The notes: generated by a model not told the origin, from the letters alone. A stretch of 64,000 nucleotides of DNA from Ephemerocybe angulata (GCA_013368325.1 JAACJK010000220.1:930001-994000), one strand, 5' to 3'; positions 47,597-60,238 are shown, numbered from the stretch's first letter. Translations and numbers: made by a program.

Positions 47597-49017
47597 TTAA
47601 ACAGTATTCCGTCGTAGTCGGCGCATGAACGACTCGCGGGCATCCTTAAACTGCCACATCGTTGGGTTGTCGAAGGTATAAGGTGTAAGGTCAAAGCGAC
47701 CACGGCGAAGGATCTCCATCATCAGGAATGAAAGGATGATTTCGACGTCCTGGGCAAGTGGGTGCGATTCGAATTCGAGGTAATTTGAGCCCACACCCGC
47801 GAGATGGGTAGGAATGAAAGTAGACTTTGGTGTGGGGGAGATGGGGGATTTCGGGGGCTCGTCATCGTCTGAGGACGAGAGATTGTACCTCGACGCGGAA
47901 AATAGTGAGCGTTTCGAGGAGGTTTTGTGCTTCAAAGAAATGGGGGACGACGGAGTAGAGGCTTTTGATTTTGATGCCTTGAGTGGTGCCGGGATACGAA
48001 TGCAGTTCTGGTGGAAGGTGCCCTGGACGGTGTCCGTATCGTAGTCAAATAACTGAGAAGCGGTCAGGATTTCGCCGATATCGCAAGTGAAATACAAGGA
48101 CTTACCGATAGGGTATCCGCAGTCGCGAGCCAAACATACTCGGTGTCAAATCGCGTGGGGATAGCGAGGACCTTGGGCCTAGATAACACGTTGAGCACCA
48201 GAATAAGATGAGAAAGAGCGGATACTTACATGAAACGTATCGAGGATGAGCCAAAGAGATCTGTGAGACCACCGATTCTTTCACCGCAGATTGTGATTTC
48301 CGGGTGTCTCCCTTTCCACATCACATCAACAAGGACTTCGCCGGATGAACTCGAAATTCTTGTCCGTCGAAGGTCAGGGCCGCAGGGTTTTGACTGAGAT
48401 GTGCTGGGTACAGGCTGCTGCTGATGTGCAGCCCAGTGCACCGAAGAAGTGGATGGTGAAGGCTCCGAATCATTCTGAGCCACGGATGAAAGGGGGGAGA
48501 AAACTTCAGAGCCTGAGGGTGAGGGTGTGGGAAGGTCCGCCAAGAGCTCCGTGGTGACCTCGAAGGCGCGTTCGCCTGAGGCGACGTCGACGAGGGCCGA
48601 GTTCAGCATGTCCGGGGACGTAAACCTGAGCAGCATAGTGGGAGGTGGGAAGGTGTCAACAGGGACGAGGAATCCATGACAGTTCTTAAGTATCGCAGCA
48701 GGCAGCGAGGAAACCTGGCTCAAATTGGGGGAAGGCTTATGCTTTCCCGATTGAGAATTCCGTTTGTCTGACGAACGGATTCGGTCGTGACTACCGATTC
48801 ACCAATCCTGGCTACAAACGATGAATTCGGGAAGCAAACATGCATGGTGTCTAATATTTCAGGTTTAATTGCAGGCCGTCCTGGGGCAGAAGCGACGTAC
48901 ATACCTCGTTGCAAGCACTGGTTGGGAGTCGGGAGACGAGGGGCTCTGTATTGCGGCCGCCACCTGCTTTGATGGCATCATCGGCAATGCCGGACGATTC
49001 CGCGCGACACGTGCCAT
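47597..49017 (-). CDS. Unrecognised protein with Ser/Pro-rich linkers
   Basis: Function unknown. The best start is ATG 49017 (MARVARNRPALPMMPSKQVA). Introns GTATGT...ATTAG (about 48854-48906) and GTGAATC...TTTGAG join it to QVSSLPAAILKNCHGFLVPV and TFPPPTMLLRFTSPDMLNSA. A Ser/Pro-rich linker follows (48560-48400), then GEVLVDVMWKGRHPEITICG, ERIGGLTDLFGSSSIRF, RFDTEYVWLATADTLS, LFDYDTDTVQGTFHQNCIRI, another Ser/Lys-rich linker, and a conserved-looking end YLEFESHPLAQDVEIILSFL plus FMRRLRRNTV at 47597. No signal peptide or TM segment. If the upstream exons are wrong, ATG 48636 is the alternative start. Confidence 0.62.
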
Positions 49018-49270
49018 GTTTGCCACCTGTGTTTGGTTGTGCGTGTATTGGCCCTGCGGCTGGGAACAAAGCAGAAAGTGAACAACGACGCCAACGGCGG
49101 CCAACGACGACCCCGGCGACGACAAACGACCCCGAAACGACGTCGAGGCACCCCCCGACAGCGACGAGCACGACAAAATCCCGAAGAAACCGCCCTCAGG
49201 ACATCACCCGCGCCTTGAGTGGCCCAGTGCTGATCCTGGCAGTTGTATTCCCCTAATTGCACCCCGGGTT
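49018..49270. other. Divergent promoter region
   Basis: 253 bp between the 49017 gene and the SAP-kinase gene; GC-rich with ACGACG-type runs near 49080-49170. No TATA element seen. Confidence 0.45.
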
Positions 49271-52200
49271 ATGGCTCAGCAACGTCGCTCGCCCCAACAT
49301 CGAACGCCGACAACGACAAACGGCCTCCCGCCGTCGTCCCGCAGAGCATATCCCCTGCGCCGAACACACTCCAGAACTTCTTCCCACGCCCTCTCACCAC
49401 AGTCAATATCGTCTCCCGTTCCCAATCGGCCCGTCCTGGTTCCTCTGCACAACTTGCGTCGTCTCCCATCGAGGTCCCTGCTGCCCCACAACGGCTCGAG
49501 CAAGGACACGATCATGCGCGAATCAAACCACCCGGTCCAGGTTGGGGCCAAGCGGAAACGCGTCGCGAGCAGTAATGAGAACGCGCATAACCATGGTCGT
49601 CCGACGCGTAGTTCCCAGAAAAGAAAGCGGACCTCGACCACAGTTCCGAAACGCTATGCAAGCACTAGCGAGGAGAGCGAGTCGGAAGCCAGTGAGATGG
49701 AGCTCGACCCCCCGTCGAGACGGTGGCCTGCCGATGATGATTCAGAAGAGGAGGAGCAGGAGGATGACGAGGTTCAGGAAGAGGAGGACGAGGGCGAGGA
49801 CGGAGCGGACTCGAGTGAGCTATGATCCTTCAACCCGTATCCTCAAAGCTGATTACATTCTAGCGGATGACTACCTGCTGTATTCCGCACCACACGCTCG
49901 GTTAAATCGTCTCAAAAAGGGGGATCTCGTTCGGTTGTACAACCAAGGCGGTCTCCCCGAAGACCCGGAACTATTGACAAAGGCTGAAATCATAGAAGTC
50001 ATTATCGATGCCCGTCAAGACGAAACTGCTTCCCTCCCTCCTTCATCACCCCCTGGCAGGACGGATGCCGCCTCCTCAGACTATTCCAGCGACGAAGGCA
50101 ACGTAGCAGGGGACGAAGACGACCAAGACGTAGAACCCGAGGTATCAGAGCCACCCGGCGCCCTTCGGCGGCGTGCTACCATGCTCGAGATTGCGAAGAC
50201 ACCGACACGACCTCTCAAGGGGAGAAGCATGTCGCTTGGGACATTGCTTCATCCCAACTCAAACCATACTCTTCCTTCTGTGAGACGCAAGGCCTCGCTG
50301 AGGATCGTTACAGAATCGTCTTCAAGGTAGGAATGCCATTTACGTCGTACATCATAATTAGTCTGACCCCTATTCTAGACAAAGAAGCAGCGCCAATAGG
50401 TCTTCTCCAAGCACATCAGCTCTCCCTTCGGCCGTCAGCACAACACGGCTAAGGTCGCGGAAGGTCTCAGGGCCTACGTCTTTTGAAGTGCGGACACCGT
50501 CTTCAGCAGGTAGCAGAGGGAAGGGGAAGGGAAAGTCCAAGCAAGTCGAGTTCATTGACGACGTCGTACAACCCACACGGACCTCCTCCCGGCGGCATAG
50601 TAAGGAGAAGGAACGCGAACGCGAACGTATGGCTCTTGCAGAGGAGAGCGATCTCACTGAGCTCAGTGATCTCGAAAACCACACCCTTCCCACCCTTCCC
50701 CAACCTAGCCCTCGTCGACTACGAAGCAAGGACAGGGATCCCTCCCAGGTATTAGAGAGGGACCACTACCATGCAGACGCTGAAACGACACCTACACCGA
50801 AGAAGAAAGGAAAAGGGCGAACCCAGCCGCGGTCTTCAGACGAGCACCAGGAACGGCCCAAGCGAAACCTTCCCATGCGTAGAGCGAAGGGCAAGATCAA
50901 GAGCTTGAAGGAATCAGACCTAGAGATGGCTAGTCAAGGCGAGGAAGAGGAGGAGGATGAGCTGGAGGAAGCCCCCGAAGGTGAGGAGGGAGAGGGAGAA
51001 GGAGAAGGAGACGAGGAGGGAGAAGGAGAGGAGGGAGAGGAGGAAGACGAAGAGCAGGAGGAGGAAGAGGAAGAGGGTGAAGAAGAGGAGGAGGATGCTG
51101 GGGAGGAATTAGAGGTGGACGTCGATGAAGAAAACGAGGTGGATGAACTCGTTTCTACAGCTTCGCAGACACCACCACTATCCTCCCGGATAGGGCGCCG
51201 TACTCCAGTGAGACAACGCCTGAGACATCGTAAAGATGCTGACGAGGAGAATGAGGGGGACGACGAGCTTGAGGTGGATGAGGAAGTGGATGGGGAGGAT
51301 GGGGAGGACGTTGACATTGAGGACGCGGAAGAGGCCGTCGAGGACGACGAAGAAACCATCGCCGTCGAGGAGCCCCGTCGGTTGCGAAATGGGAAAATTG
51401 TCGGCGACGAAGACGTCCACATGGACGAGGATGAGGACACCGCTGAGGAAGATGGTGGCGACGGCAGCTCAGCGGAGGAACATCACGACGAAGCTGAGGA
51501 AGAGGACATGGATCATGAGGACGGGCCCGATGATGGTGAACCAACAGACGACGATGGTGAGTAGCTTTAGCAGTTCCAGATAGCACCACTGACGATGTTC
51601 GCTATAGTTGACCTCACGGTCGCGACCGCAAAGACCCTCACCCGACTTCGAAAGGATGACCTTGTTCGACTCTGCGAGACTCGCAATCTTGAGCCTGTTG
51701 GGAACAAGCGCAAGCTTGCAGAGGCTCTCTTGCAATGGAGAGACCGTCACACCGGCGATTTTTCCTCGCCTTCCTCGACTGGCACTGTTCGGCCACCTTC
51801 AACAACAAGGAAAGGCCGGAAGACGCGGTCGAGTGCACGGACAACCTCCGCGGTCCCAGTCTTGCTGCGATCCCAGCGTGATCAGATTCATACAGATGAG
51901 CCTCGCACTCCGATACCTGGAACTAGCAAGGATAAGGAAGAGGAGCTAGAACTTGATCTTGAAAGCCTAGGCTTGGAAGACAGGGAAATCCCTCCGGAGA
52001 AGATCCTCAAGCTCGAGAAGATTGGCAGCGGCGGGTTCAAGGATGTGTTCATTGGCAAGTTCAAAGGCCGGCGCATTGCGATCTCTGAGTTCCGAGGAAC
52101 ATTGAGTGCCAGTAAGTCTTGTTCATCGGCTGCGTGTACGACTTTCTGATGCTGATACCCTGTCCAGTGGACATCAAAGAGTTGAAGCTATTGGGCGGAT

Positions 52201-53089
52201 TCGACCATCCTAACATTGTTCGTTTTGTATGTATATTTTATGTGTTGTACCTTGTAGTTGTATGCTGACTTCATTGGCAGCTCGGTGTTAGTATTCCGGA
52301 GAATACCAAGGAAACTCCGGTTATGATTGTCAGCGAGCTATGCTCGAATGGCGACCTCTTCGATTACGTCCGTAATGTCAACGCTCCAACCCTGCACAAA
52401 GTGGTAAGTCCCTTGTCTTGATTCCTACCAGGCTTTGGCCTCATGTTTGGCCCTACAGCTTCGCATGATGCTTGACATCGCTGCCGGCTTGGAGTACTTG
52501 CATACGAGGACGCCCTCTGTCATCCATCGTGACTGCAAGTCGTCCAACATTCTCATCACCGCGAAAGGTATCGCGAAGATTGCCGATTTCGGCCTTGCGA
52601 AGGTAAAGGAATCGACACGTTCCATGGTTCGCAGTCTCGTGGGGACTGTGAACTGGCAGGCACCGGAATTGTGGACTGCCCATCCGTGTTACAACCATAA
52701 AGTGGATGTTTTCTCCTGCGCGATGGTTTTCTGGGAAATGCTCCAATGGCATAATCCGAACAAGAAGTTCCCTTGGGAGGTATGTGTGCTTTGCAGAATA
52801 TCTACGAACCTCTGAATCTGATGGAATATGCAGGGCATGAACGAGCATGCTATTTACGATGTTGTGGGCGCAAAGAGGCAGCGGTGCGTGATTTCTGTGT
52901 ATGAGCATGTGGACTGCCGTGCTCAATCCATGCTGTCCTTTATCCAGGCCAAACATTACTGGGCTTCGCAAGCAGTGGTGCCCAGAGATCGTCGACCTCG
53001 TAGAGCGTATGTGGTCTCAAGAACCCCGCGATCGTCCTACGATGAGTGAAGTGGTGACAACCCTTCGCGAGCTAGTCAGTCAGTACTAG
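49271..53089 (+). CDS. SAP-domain protein kinase with WNK-like lysine placement
   Basis: Predicted nuclear kinase of about 1,100 residues. The ATG at 49271 starts MAQQRRSPQHRTPTTTNGLP. A basic region (KRKRVASS, SSQKRKRTS) and an acidic patch end exon 1; an intron (GTGAGC...TCTAG) leads to a SAP-like helix pair (LNRLKKGDLVRLYNQGGLPE). A very acidic Glu/Asp tract spans 50938-51540. A second SAP motif follows at 51630 (LTRLRKDDLVRLCETRNLEP, GNKRKLAEALLQW). The kinase domain starts at 51990: IGSGGFKDVFIGKFKG, RRIAISEFRG, DIKELKLLGGFDHPNIV, VIHRDCKSSNILI, IADFGLAKV, NWQAPELW, RDRPTMSEVV, stop 53087-53089. The usual beta3 Lys is Ser, while a Lys sits in the Gly-rich loop (FKD). HRD, the catalytic-loop Asn, DFG and APE are intact. 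Confidence 0.85.
50938..51540 (+). repeat. GAG/GAA-rich low-complexity tract inside the SAP-kinase gene
   Basis: Purine-rich coding repeat giving long Glu/Asp runs. It produces spurious Ser-rich open frames on the other strand. Length is likely to vary between strains. Confidence 0.8.
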
Positions 53090-53583
53090 CAGTAATGGTG
53101 ACTACACGATCATGAAAAGACCTGCACCGACTATGGACGGGCACATAACGCATTCTTCCTATCTATTCGTACCTCATTTCTCGACACTAATCCACCTATC
53201 GACTTTCGAGCATTATCTGTATTTGCCTAGACGCGTTTGTCTTCCTGCTTCGCCTCATCCCCCCATCCAGACATTTTCCTTTATTTAACTTTCGTTTCGC
53301 AGGCTCTCGCCTCTGACTCTGCTCTGTCAACTCTTCTCATTCCTCTTTCTTCTCTTGTTCCGGCTGCCTTCCTTCAGATTCCTAGAATACCATTTTTCTT
53401 GTTCTTTCTTTACAACATTAACGTTAAGCATCCTATATATTCTCTACCCCTCACGTACTCATCGGGCCACCCATTTTCGATGCAAGCTGCCATTCGAATG
53501 TATTATAGTCGCAAGTTCAACCACAACGACTTCGTGTCCCTAAACAAAACTGCATAATATATGATCATTCACATCGAATACGG
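53090..53583. other. Convergent 3' flanks
   Basis: 494 bp, T/C-rich on the plus strand (53230-53420). No gene seen. Confidence 0.5.
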
Positions 53584-55752
53584 TTACTGCATCCTATCTC
53601 GCTTGAACCGGGACACCTTCTTTGGAGGCTCGCTCGGTGAGTCTGCGGGTGCACTTGGTTTCTCCTGAACCGGCCGCGATTCTTTGACAGTTGAAGAAAT
53701 GAGGGTTGGTGGGCGGGTAGGACGAGCGGTCTTTCGTTCCACGACTTGTCCAGGTAGAGGTCCTGCCGGAAGGGGTGGTGCATTGCTCGAAGGCTGGGCC
53801 TTTGGGGTCGAGCCTGGTCTAGGGGAGGAAGGAGATTCGACGATCATGGAGAAGGCGGGGTGGCTCGGGGGAGCAGCGCTCGATGAGGCGGCGCCGGCAG
53901 GGGGAGCGAAGGAGGGTGAATCGACGATCATCGAAGGCATGCCAGTGGGGAGCGGAGTCGAAATCGCTGTAGGGGGCGTCCCCACCTCCTTGGGAGAGGA
54001 TCGCGCGAGATCGTTGACGGGTGTCGCGGATTCAGAAGCAGGTGTTGTCGTCTCCGTGCCCTCGGGGGTTCGACCGCCTGCGCCTCGGGCGAGCTTGAAC
54101 TTGGACATCGGGGCTTTGGTGGCGAGTGGCGGGAGTTTCTTCGACTCGCTGGTCAGGCCGAGGGCAGCGGCTGTTGGTGTGGCTTTTGAGGTCGAGGAGG
54201 ATGCTGGTGCTGCGCTGGGGTCGGCGGGGAGGGCGGCGATAGGTTCGCCGTTGGGGCCTAGGTTGTATACTTCGCCCTTTTTGAGGAGTTCTAGGACCTC
54301 TTGCATGGTTTCGTCTTCGGCTTCACTGGCGCTGTCGTCCTCGCCTCCGACTAGTTTGCCGTCCTCGTCTAGTTTTCCTGTCCTGATCGCAGTTTGGAGG
54401 GTCCGAGCGGAGGCTGCTGGCACGATGAAGTCGCTGGCAGCACCTGAAGGGGTGGTGGCGCCATATGCCGATAGCAGGCGACTGGCGCGGTATTGGGAGA
54501 TGGCAGGTTTCGAAGTGTCTCCTTTGGTTATCCCAGCAGTGTCGTCCTGCTTAACGAGTCAGAAATCATATTTGAGCAGGGTAGAACATGACTCACGGGA
54601 TTGGGTGCATCGGGGTCGGGTTCTGAAGAAGATTGGATGAGGGAAGCGGCGTCTTGCCCAATGACAGCCCGTTTGCGATGGTACTCTAGTTGCACTTGTC
54701 GCTGAAGAGCTGCAAAGTCGAAATCAGTCTCTTCGTCGAGCTCGTTGTCGCTCTCTGGGCCAGAGTCTGGGGGTGACGAGGCGTCATGAGATTCAAGAAG
54801 ACCATCGTCTGATTCATCATCCGAATCTCTCTCTGGTTGAGTTGGTCGTGGGGGAGAAACAGGTCGAGTGGGGCGACGCTCAACGACGTTCATCTGCATT
54901 GTCGGTTTAGCGGCTGTCTCTGAGAGCAGGCTAGGTCGCTTCATCGGTTGAATCCTCCCTGGAGTCAGGTCTCCCCATTCCTCTTTCTCTTTGTCTGGCG
55001 AAAACAGTTCGGGCTCATCGGCGAATGTGACATTCTTCTTTTTGGAGGGGGAGGCGGCTTTTCTTCTTGCTTCCTCTAGCTCATCCCTGACCTTGAGCTC
55101 CAGCTTCGCCCTCTCAGCCTGCTCTTTAGATTCGGTAATATTCCGAAGCAGAGCCTTCCCCATCTTCTTTTGCAGCTCCTTTGCATTGTTCTGTCGTTCC
55201 TTCTCGTTCTGGGATGCCTCGGCTCGTTTACGAGCTGATGCGGCCAACTCTTCTCTTTCCTGCTGCCGTTCCCGTTCCTCCTCATTGCGCTCCTCTTGCT
55301 CGAGAGCATCGAGGATGCTGTCCCGTTTCTCTCGAAGACGATCGCGGACCGGAGCCGAGACTTGCTCGAGCTTGAAGATAGGGTCTGGGTAGGGAACGAA
55401 GGAGCCATCCTCTGTCACAGGTTCTGGTTCCGTGATGTCGATAATGGGAAGCCCCTCCTCGTTAACGAGCTGATTCAAATACAGGTTCCAATCAATATTT
55501 CCCCTGGCTGTGAATGAGAGCATACCTCACCCCGTTCGTTCCTCCCTGCGTTGAAGTCCTTCACAGCGTCAAGTCCGACGATCTCTCCGAGTTTCTCAGT
55601 GAGCCTTGTAATGGCCTCCGGGGTTAAATTAGTTTTGGGATCATCCTTGGTCACTGTCTCGATTAACGAGCGAATAGCTACGGATCACGGTCAGAACAGC
55701 ATCGATAAGAAGATGGATTTCACTTGCCTCTTTGCCCTTCTGGGTTCGCCAT
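53584..55752 (-). CDS. DUF3835 protein, Bud27/URI-like
   Basis: The family's better known members (yeast Bud27, human URI) act in RNA polymerase assembly and translation. The ATG at 55752 gives MANPEGQR, followed by a GC-AG intron (GCAAGT...CGTAG) to AIRSLIETVTKDDPKTNLTP. Another intron leads to LVNEEGLPIIDITEPEPVTE, then a Glu/Arg-rich coiled coil (55350-55050), KKNVTFADEPELFSPDKEKE (a DUF3835-like motif), FDFAALQRQVQLEYHRKRAV, ITKGDTSKPAISQYRASRLL and DETMQEVLELLKKGEVYNLG. A Ser/Pro-rich region precedes the C-terminal KKVSRFKRDRM, the typical DUF3835 end. I see no N-terminal prefoldin domain, so equivalence to Bud27 is uncertain. Confidence 0.7.
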
Positions 55753-55942
55753 GGCTGTAACGCGTTGGAGTTGGAGGTAGACGTTCAAGGGACAATAACT
55801 TAGTGAGTGCCGATCATGAGGTAAATGTTTGTGCCGAAGGCCGTAGCCAATTAAAGGCGACGCGAACTTGTCACATTGTGACCAGACGCGTCCAAGTCAC
55901 GCACGCGTTCTCTGGCCAACGACCACCGTCTTCGCCAACCAA

Positions 55943-58900
55943 ATGGGCTTTGGATCTAGCGACCTCCTTGAAGGCTCGACGGCGAGCTCGTTTGGACAAT
56001 CTTCTCTGCTCTCCCTAGAACCCAATCAGCTGCTTGCGCCATCCTCACCGCCCAAGACCAACGACGAATCACTATGTTCACCAACGGAGGAGGAGTTGCC
56101 GGAGGAGGACACCAACTCGAGTGGGTTCGGGTTTCTGAGCAACGGACTCTTGGGAGGAGATGAATTTTCTCTACCAGGTGCGTTAACATCCGTAGGAAGA
56201 GGCATAATGTTGATTTCGTGGATAGAACCGTCCAAACGTTCAGCAGAGGACTCTCTAAACGGCGCCTTACTGTTAAACGACAACGGTGGAAGCAAGTCCT
56301 CTGCGTTTCAGAGCAACGGCCTTCTTGGAGGCGAGAACTTGCTCTCGAAGGAGCCCACGTCGGATAAGGCTGCCCCAACGAGTAGCTTCGGGTTTGAAAG
56401 TAATGGACTCTTGGGTGGGGATGGAGGTCAACTCGGTGCGCTTACACCCCATGGGCACTTGTTAGCCTCTGGTTTCTAACCAAGATTGTCCCCTTCAGAT
56501 GACTTGTTATCGCAGGATGAACTCCCCAGTGTCACATCGTTCTTCGGTGCCCCAGTTGGGCTCAGCGACTCCTCTGCTACGCCAGCTTCGAGCTCAGTCA
56601 GCAAACCCTCGATCTGTGCGAGAACGTTTGATGGAAAAGCTATCTTCTTCAAGCGAAAGGCTCCCAAACGGAATGCGGAAGCGGTACGTACTCTCAACCA
56701 ATGGTGCGGAACGCGTTCTTACGCTTCGCCCAGTCTTCGAGCAAAACAGGTCGAATGAATAACCTTCTGGACGTTCCTTTACATCGACTGCTGGATACCC
56801 TATCTCACGACAAAGCAGATCAACTTCGGAAAGAGTGCGTTGCGTGATACTGTTCCGTCCTCTCAGCTCATAGCAATTCGTAGAGCCCTGCAACCACAAC
56901 AGCAAGACGAGTCGACCGTGGAGGATGAGCTTTGGGTGGACCGGTATAGACCCAGGAAGTTTACAGACCTGTTGGGCAACGAAAGGGCGGCTCGAGACGC
57001 TATGACATGGGTCAAGCAGTGGGATTGGTGTGTATTCGGACGGACGAAAAGTAGGAAGCCTGTGAAACGGGAAAAAGACGACAGTGATCCTTACGAGGAC
57101 GAATACCACCGACCCCGTGAAAAGTTTCTTCTACTATCAGGGCCCCCTGGGCTCGGCAAGACGACACTGGCCCATGTCATCGCACGACAAGCTGGTTATG
57201 AAGTGATGGAGATCAACGCAAGGTGCGCACGCCGTTAGCCTGTTCGGGCATTTGTTGACCGAGAATCTTAGCGATGCTCGTTCTGGCCAAGTGGTAGACG
57301 ATCGAATACGGCCGACTCTAGAAGCCGGTTCCACCGTCGGTAGTTCGAAACCCGTACTTCTCATCATAGATGAGATTGACGGCGCTACGGGCTCTGGAGA
57401 GAATGTACGTCCTTCCATTATCTCCAAGGGCGCATGCTCATTCTCTTGACACCTGAACTAGTCCAATACGTTCATCCACAAACTCGTGCAGCTGACCCAG
57501 GTCAAACCCAAGAAGAAACGTGAGTTTAAGCGCCCATACAAAGGCGCTCCTTGCATTCTAACACGCTCTAAAGAGAGAAATGGAAAACGTGATCCTGGTT
57601 CCTCTAGACCAATCCTTCGCCCCATAATCTGCATCTGCAATGATGGGAACGCTAGCTCGATAGCGAAGCTCAGGCCACACGCGCTGCAAATCAGGTTCAA
57701 TAAGCCTTCTGATATCCATACTGTCAAGCGGCTGCGAGAGATATGCGAAGGCGAAGGTCTGAAAGCCGACTCGCGAGCACTCACCACTCTCGTGGGCGTG
57801 GCGAGAGGCGATCTTCGCGGCTGCCTTAACACCTTGCAAGTAGGTTCCATCATCTGGCGCTTTCGTAGAATCTTTTTTAAATCACCTTGCAGTTCATCAA
57901 ATCAAAACGAGAAGAAGTGACCGAAATGATGGTGCGCAAGGCCACGGTTGGGATGAAGGAGGCAGAGCACTCCGTGCAAGTCGTGCTCAATAATCTCTTC
58001 AGCCCTCTATCCAAGAAACGCGTCAAAGAACTAGGGCTGACGGAGCAGGACGAGGCGAAATACGTGTCGAGACTTTACCACGATATCGATGGTTCTGGAA
58101 GGGAGAGCGCTATCGCCACAGGTCAGTAAACGATGCATGATCTCCCCATTGCAAGGCTCATCTCCGTCCTCACATAGGTTGCTTTGGTCACTATGCGACT
58201 CTCCGCAACTTTGACGCGAACCTCACAAGGCATGAGAAGGCAGGAGAATGGCTTCTCACTTTCGACCTCATCTCCGCCTCGATGTATGGAGATGCTGACT
58301 TCTCGCTGACTCACTACCTCCCCTACTTCCTTGTTCCGTTCTACCCTCTTTTCCAAGAACGCAACGGGGAACGCGTCGAGCGCAATCAGGCAGATTGGGA
58401 TGTAAGTCGAACTCCATTTCTCAACATCGTTGAAGATTCCTTATTCTTCGGCAGCATCTGCAAACGTTCAGGAGTAATGAAGAGGTCTACAGAACATTAA
58501 GCCGTGGCTTACGTGCCGCCGCCGTGCGCCACGGCGGGGATTTCCGACACCTCAGTGGAACGCCTATCGTGCAGCTAGAGTTTGCACCACTGCTTAACCG
58601 AATCCTATCGCCGCCCCTTCGACCTGTGAGTCAAATACCCTCCAACCTTTTTTTGTGAGCGCCACTGAGACGTGATTCATTGGATAGGTCAACAGTCAGA
58701 TCATCAAACCCGACGAGAAAGCCGTGCTGGACCGGCTGGTGCACCTCATGTCCGCCCTCGAGTTACGTTTTGTGCGTGAACGGAGTGAGGAGGGCCAGCT
58801 ATCGTATCGTCTGGACCCGTAAGTCTGGTCCCATTGACGCCATCGATGCCCGCTCAGTCGACTCAATATTATGCATCTGCTCTAGCCCAATTGACGTCTT

Positions 58901-59457
58901 CGTCACGTATGACGGGAAGCGTGCGGTAGACCTGCCCCCCTCGCGATACGCTGTTCGACACTTGGTCGCGGTTGAGGTGGACGCTAAATTGGCAGATCGG
59001 GAGAACGATGTCGTGGAGAAAGGTAAACGGGGCAAGCATCATAACTTTGCCCAATCTTCTAGCCTTGGGTCAGTAGCAGGCATTTCCTTTCCTATCATTC
59101 GAACCGCATCTAACGAATTAATCAGCTTTGCTAATGCGAAGAGGGCGAGGGAGGGAGACGATGGGGACACCGCATCGTCGGGAAAGAGGGCTAGAGTTGA
59201 GCCGACTGACATCGCGGACAGGGTAAGTTCGCTTAAATTGCGAATATTGGGGGCATCTAGTGATATTCAAATTTCTTTAGCCTCCGACAGACTTCTTTGG
59301 GCGCGCCATTACCGTTTCAAACAACCAGAACCAGAAAACCAAGCCTGTCAGTCGAAAAGGCACGCTGCAGCCCAAGGGTTATCGGGCTAGCTACAAGTTC
59401 GCAGAAGGAAACTCCGCTGCTGTCAGGAAGTCCGTTAAAGTTGGGTATTTCTTGTAG
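55943..59457 (+). CDS. CTF18: Ctf18 alternative clamp-loader large subunit
   Basis: Large AAA+ subunit of Ctf18-RFC, which loads PCNA at forks and supports cohesion. The ATG at 55943 gives MGFGSSDLLEGSTASSFGQS. The N-terminal region carries three imperfect repeats (FLSNGLLGGDE, FQSNGLLGGEN, FESNGLLGGDG) at 56130-56430. The RFC box is ELWVDRYRPRKFTDLLGNER (56930), Walker A GPPGLGKTTLAHVIARQAGY (57140), Walker B VLLIIDEIDGATGSGEN (57355), then RPIICICNDGNASSIAKLRP (57610) and RALTTLVGVARGDLRGCLNT (57775). The middle and C-terminal parts (GSGRESAIATGCFGHYATLR; YGDADFSLTHYLPYFLVPF; SALELRFVRERSEEGQLSYR) lead to the conserved end GYRASYKFAEGNSAAVRKSV, which in this family binds Ctf8/Dcc1. Stop 59455-59457. 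Introns are 50-60 bp; the one at 57520-57573 is a stop-free multiple of three. Confidence 0.93.
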
Positions 59458-60238
59458 GGAGCGGATAATCAGGGGTCCAACTCGGCAGGGCTTGTTGGTT
59501 GGCAAGTGTATCATATCATTCTCATCTACTGGATCCTTCCCTTGTGTATTCCATTGTAACTTATTTTCGTAGTTTTCTTCAACCCTCGGCTCGCAGTTTC
59601 GAGGTGGGGCTTGAGGCGCTCCGCATTTCTTTCCCTACTTTTACTTGAGAGTTCCGATAGGCTTCACCGCTGACAGACTTTTGATTGGAACTCGCTGATC
59701 CAGACTGATCAGAATGCTTTACATTCCCGCCATGTAAGTCACTCATCTATAGTACGATGTCGTGCACTGACTGTCCCGACCATGGCTACCAGGTGTTTGT
59801 CGGACAGCCGATTACTTTCAGTGGGGTGGACAGCGACATTTGGCAGCGGCGAGCAACGTACTCCGTCCATCCGAACCCTTCGGGAACACAATGGTCGAAC
59901 ATCTCGCCCATTTACCTTCCCTGAGCATCTTATCCGTCTGCAGATAGGCTCAAGGGCCTGACAAGGATTGGACAGGCTTCTCTGGATAGAGGTCACCACT
60001 GAGAGCCCCAACGCCGCTGTCCCGTGGTTCTCTCGGCGACCTGAGGCCCAGCGGGCTGGCCTGTAGTACATTGACGATCAAGATGAACGTTGAGCGAGCC
60101 AAGGGAGGTCGTGTTACCGTAAATCGCACCTGCCAGGAGTAAGTTCCTACTGACAAAAATCACTCCTCCAAGCTCCTCGGCGCAGCGATTATTACGACGA
60201 ACTCCCCTCTACCCCACAACGACAAAGATAAATTATTC
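59458..60238. other. Intergenic, no supported gene
   Basis: 781 bp. A short open frame with an ATG at about 59715 and GTAAGT donor could be read, but the peptide resembles nothing and has no supporting motif. Confidence 0.45.

Noticed and set aside
50934..51440. Ser-rich minus-strand open frame of 168 codons
   Set aside because: Antisense shadow of the GAG/GAA-rich tract of the SAP-kinase gene.
52470..52580. Reading the SAP kinase as a dead pseudokinase because beta3 Lys is missing
   Set aside because: HRD, catalytic Asn, DFG and APE are intact and a Lys lies at the WNK position, so activity remains plausible.
59715..59960. Possible small gene starting MLYIPA with a GTAAGT intron
   Set aside because: The resulting peptide shows no recognisable feature and there is no second supporting signal.
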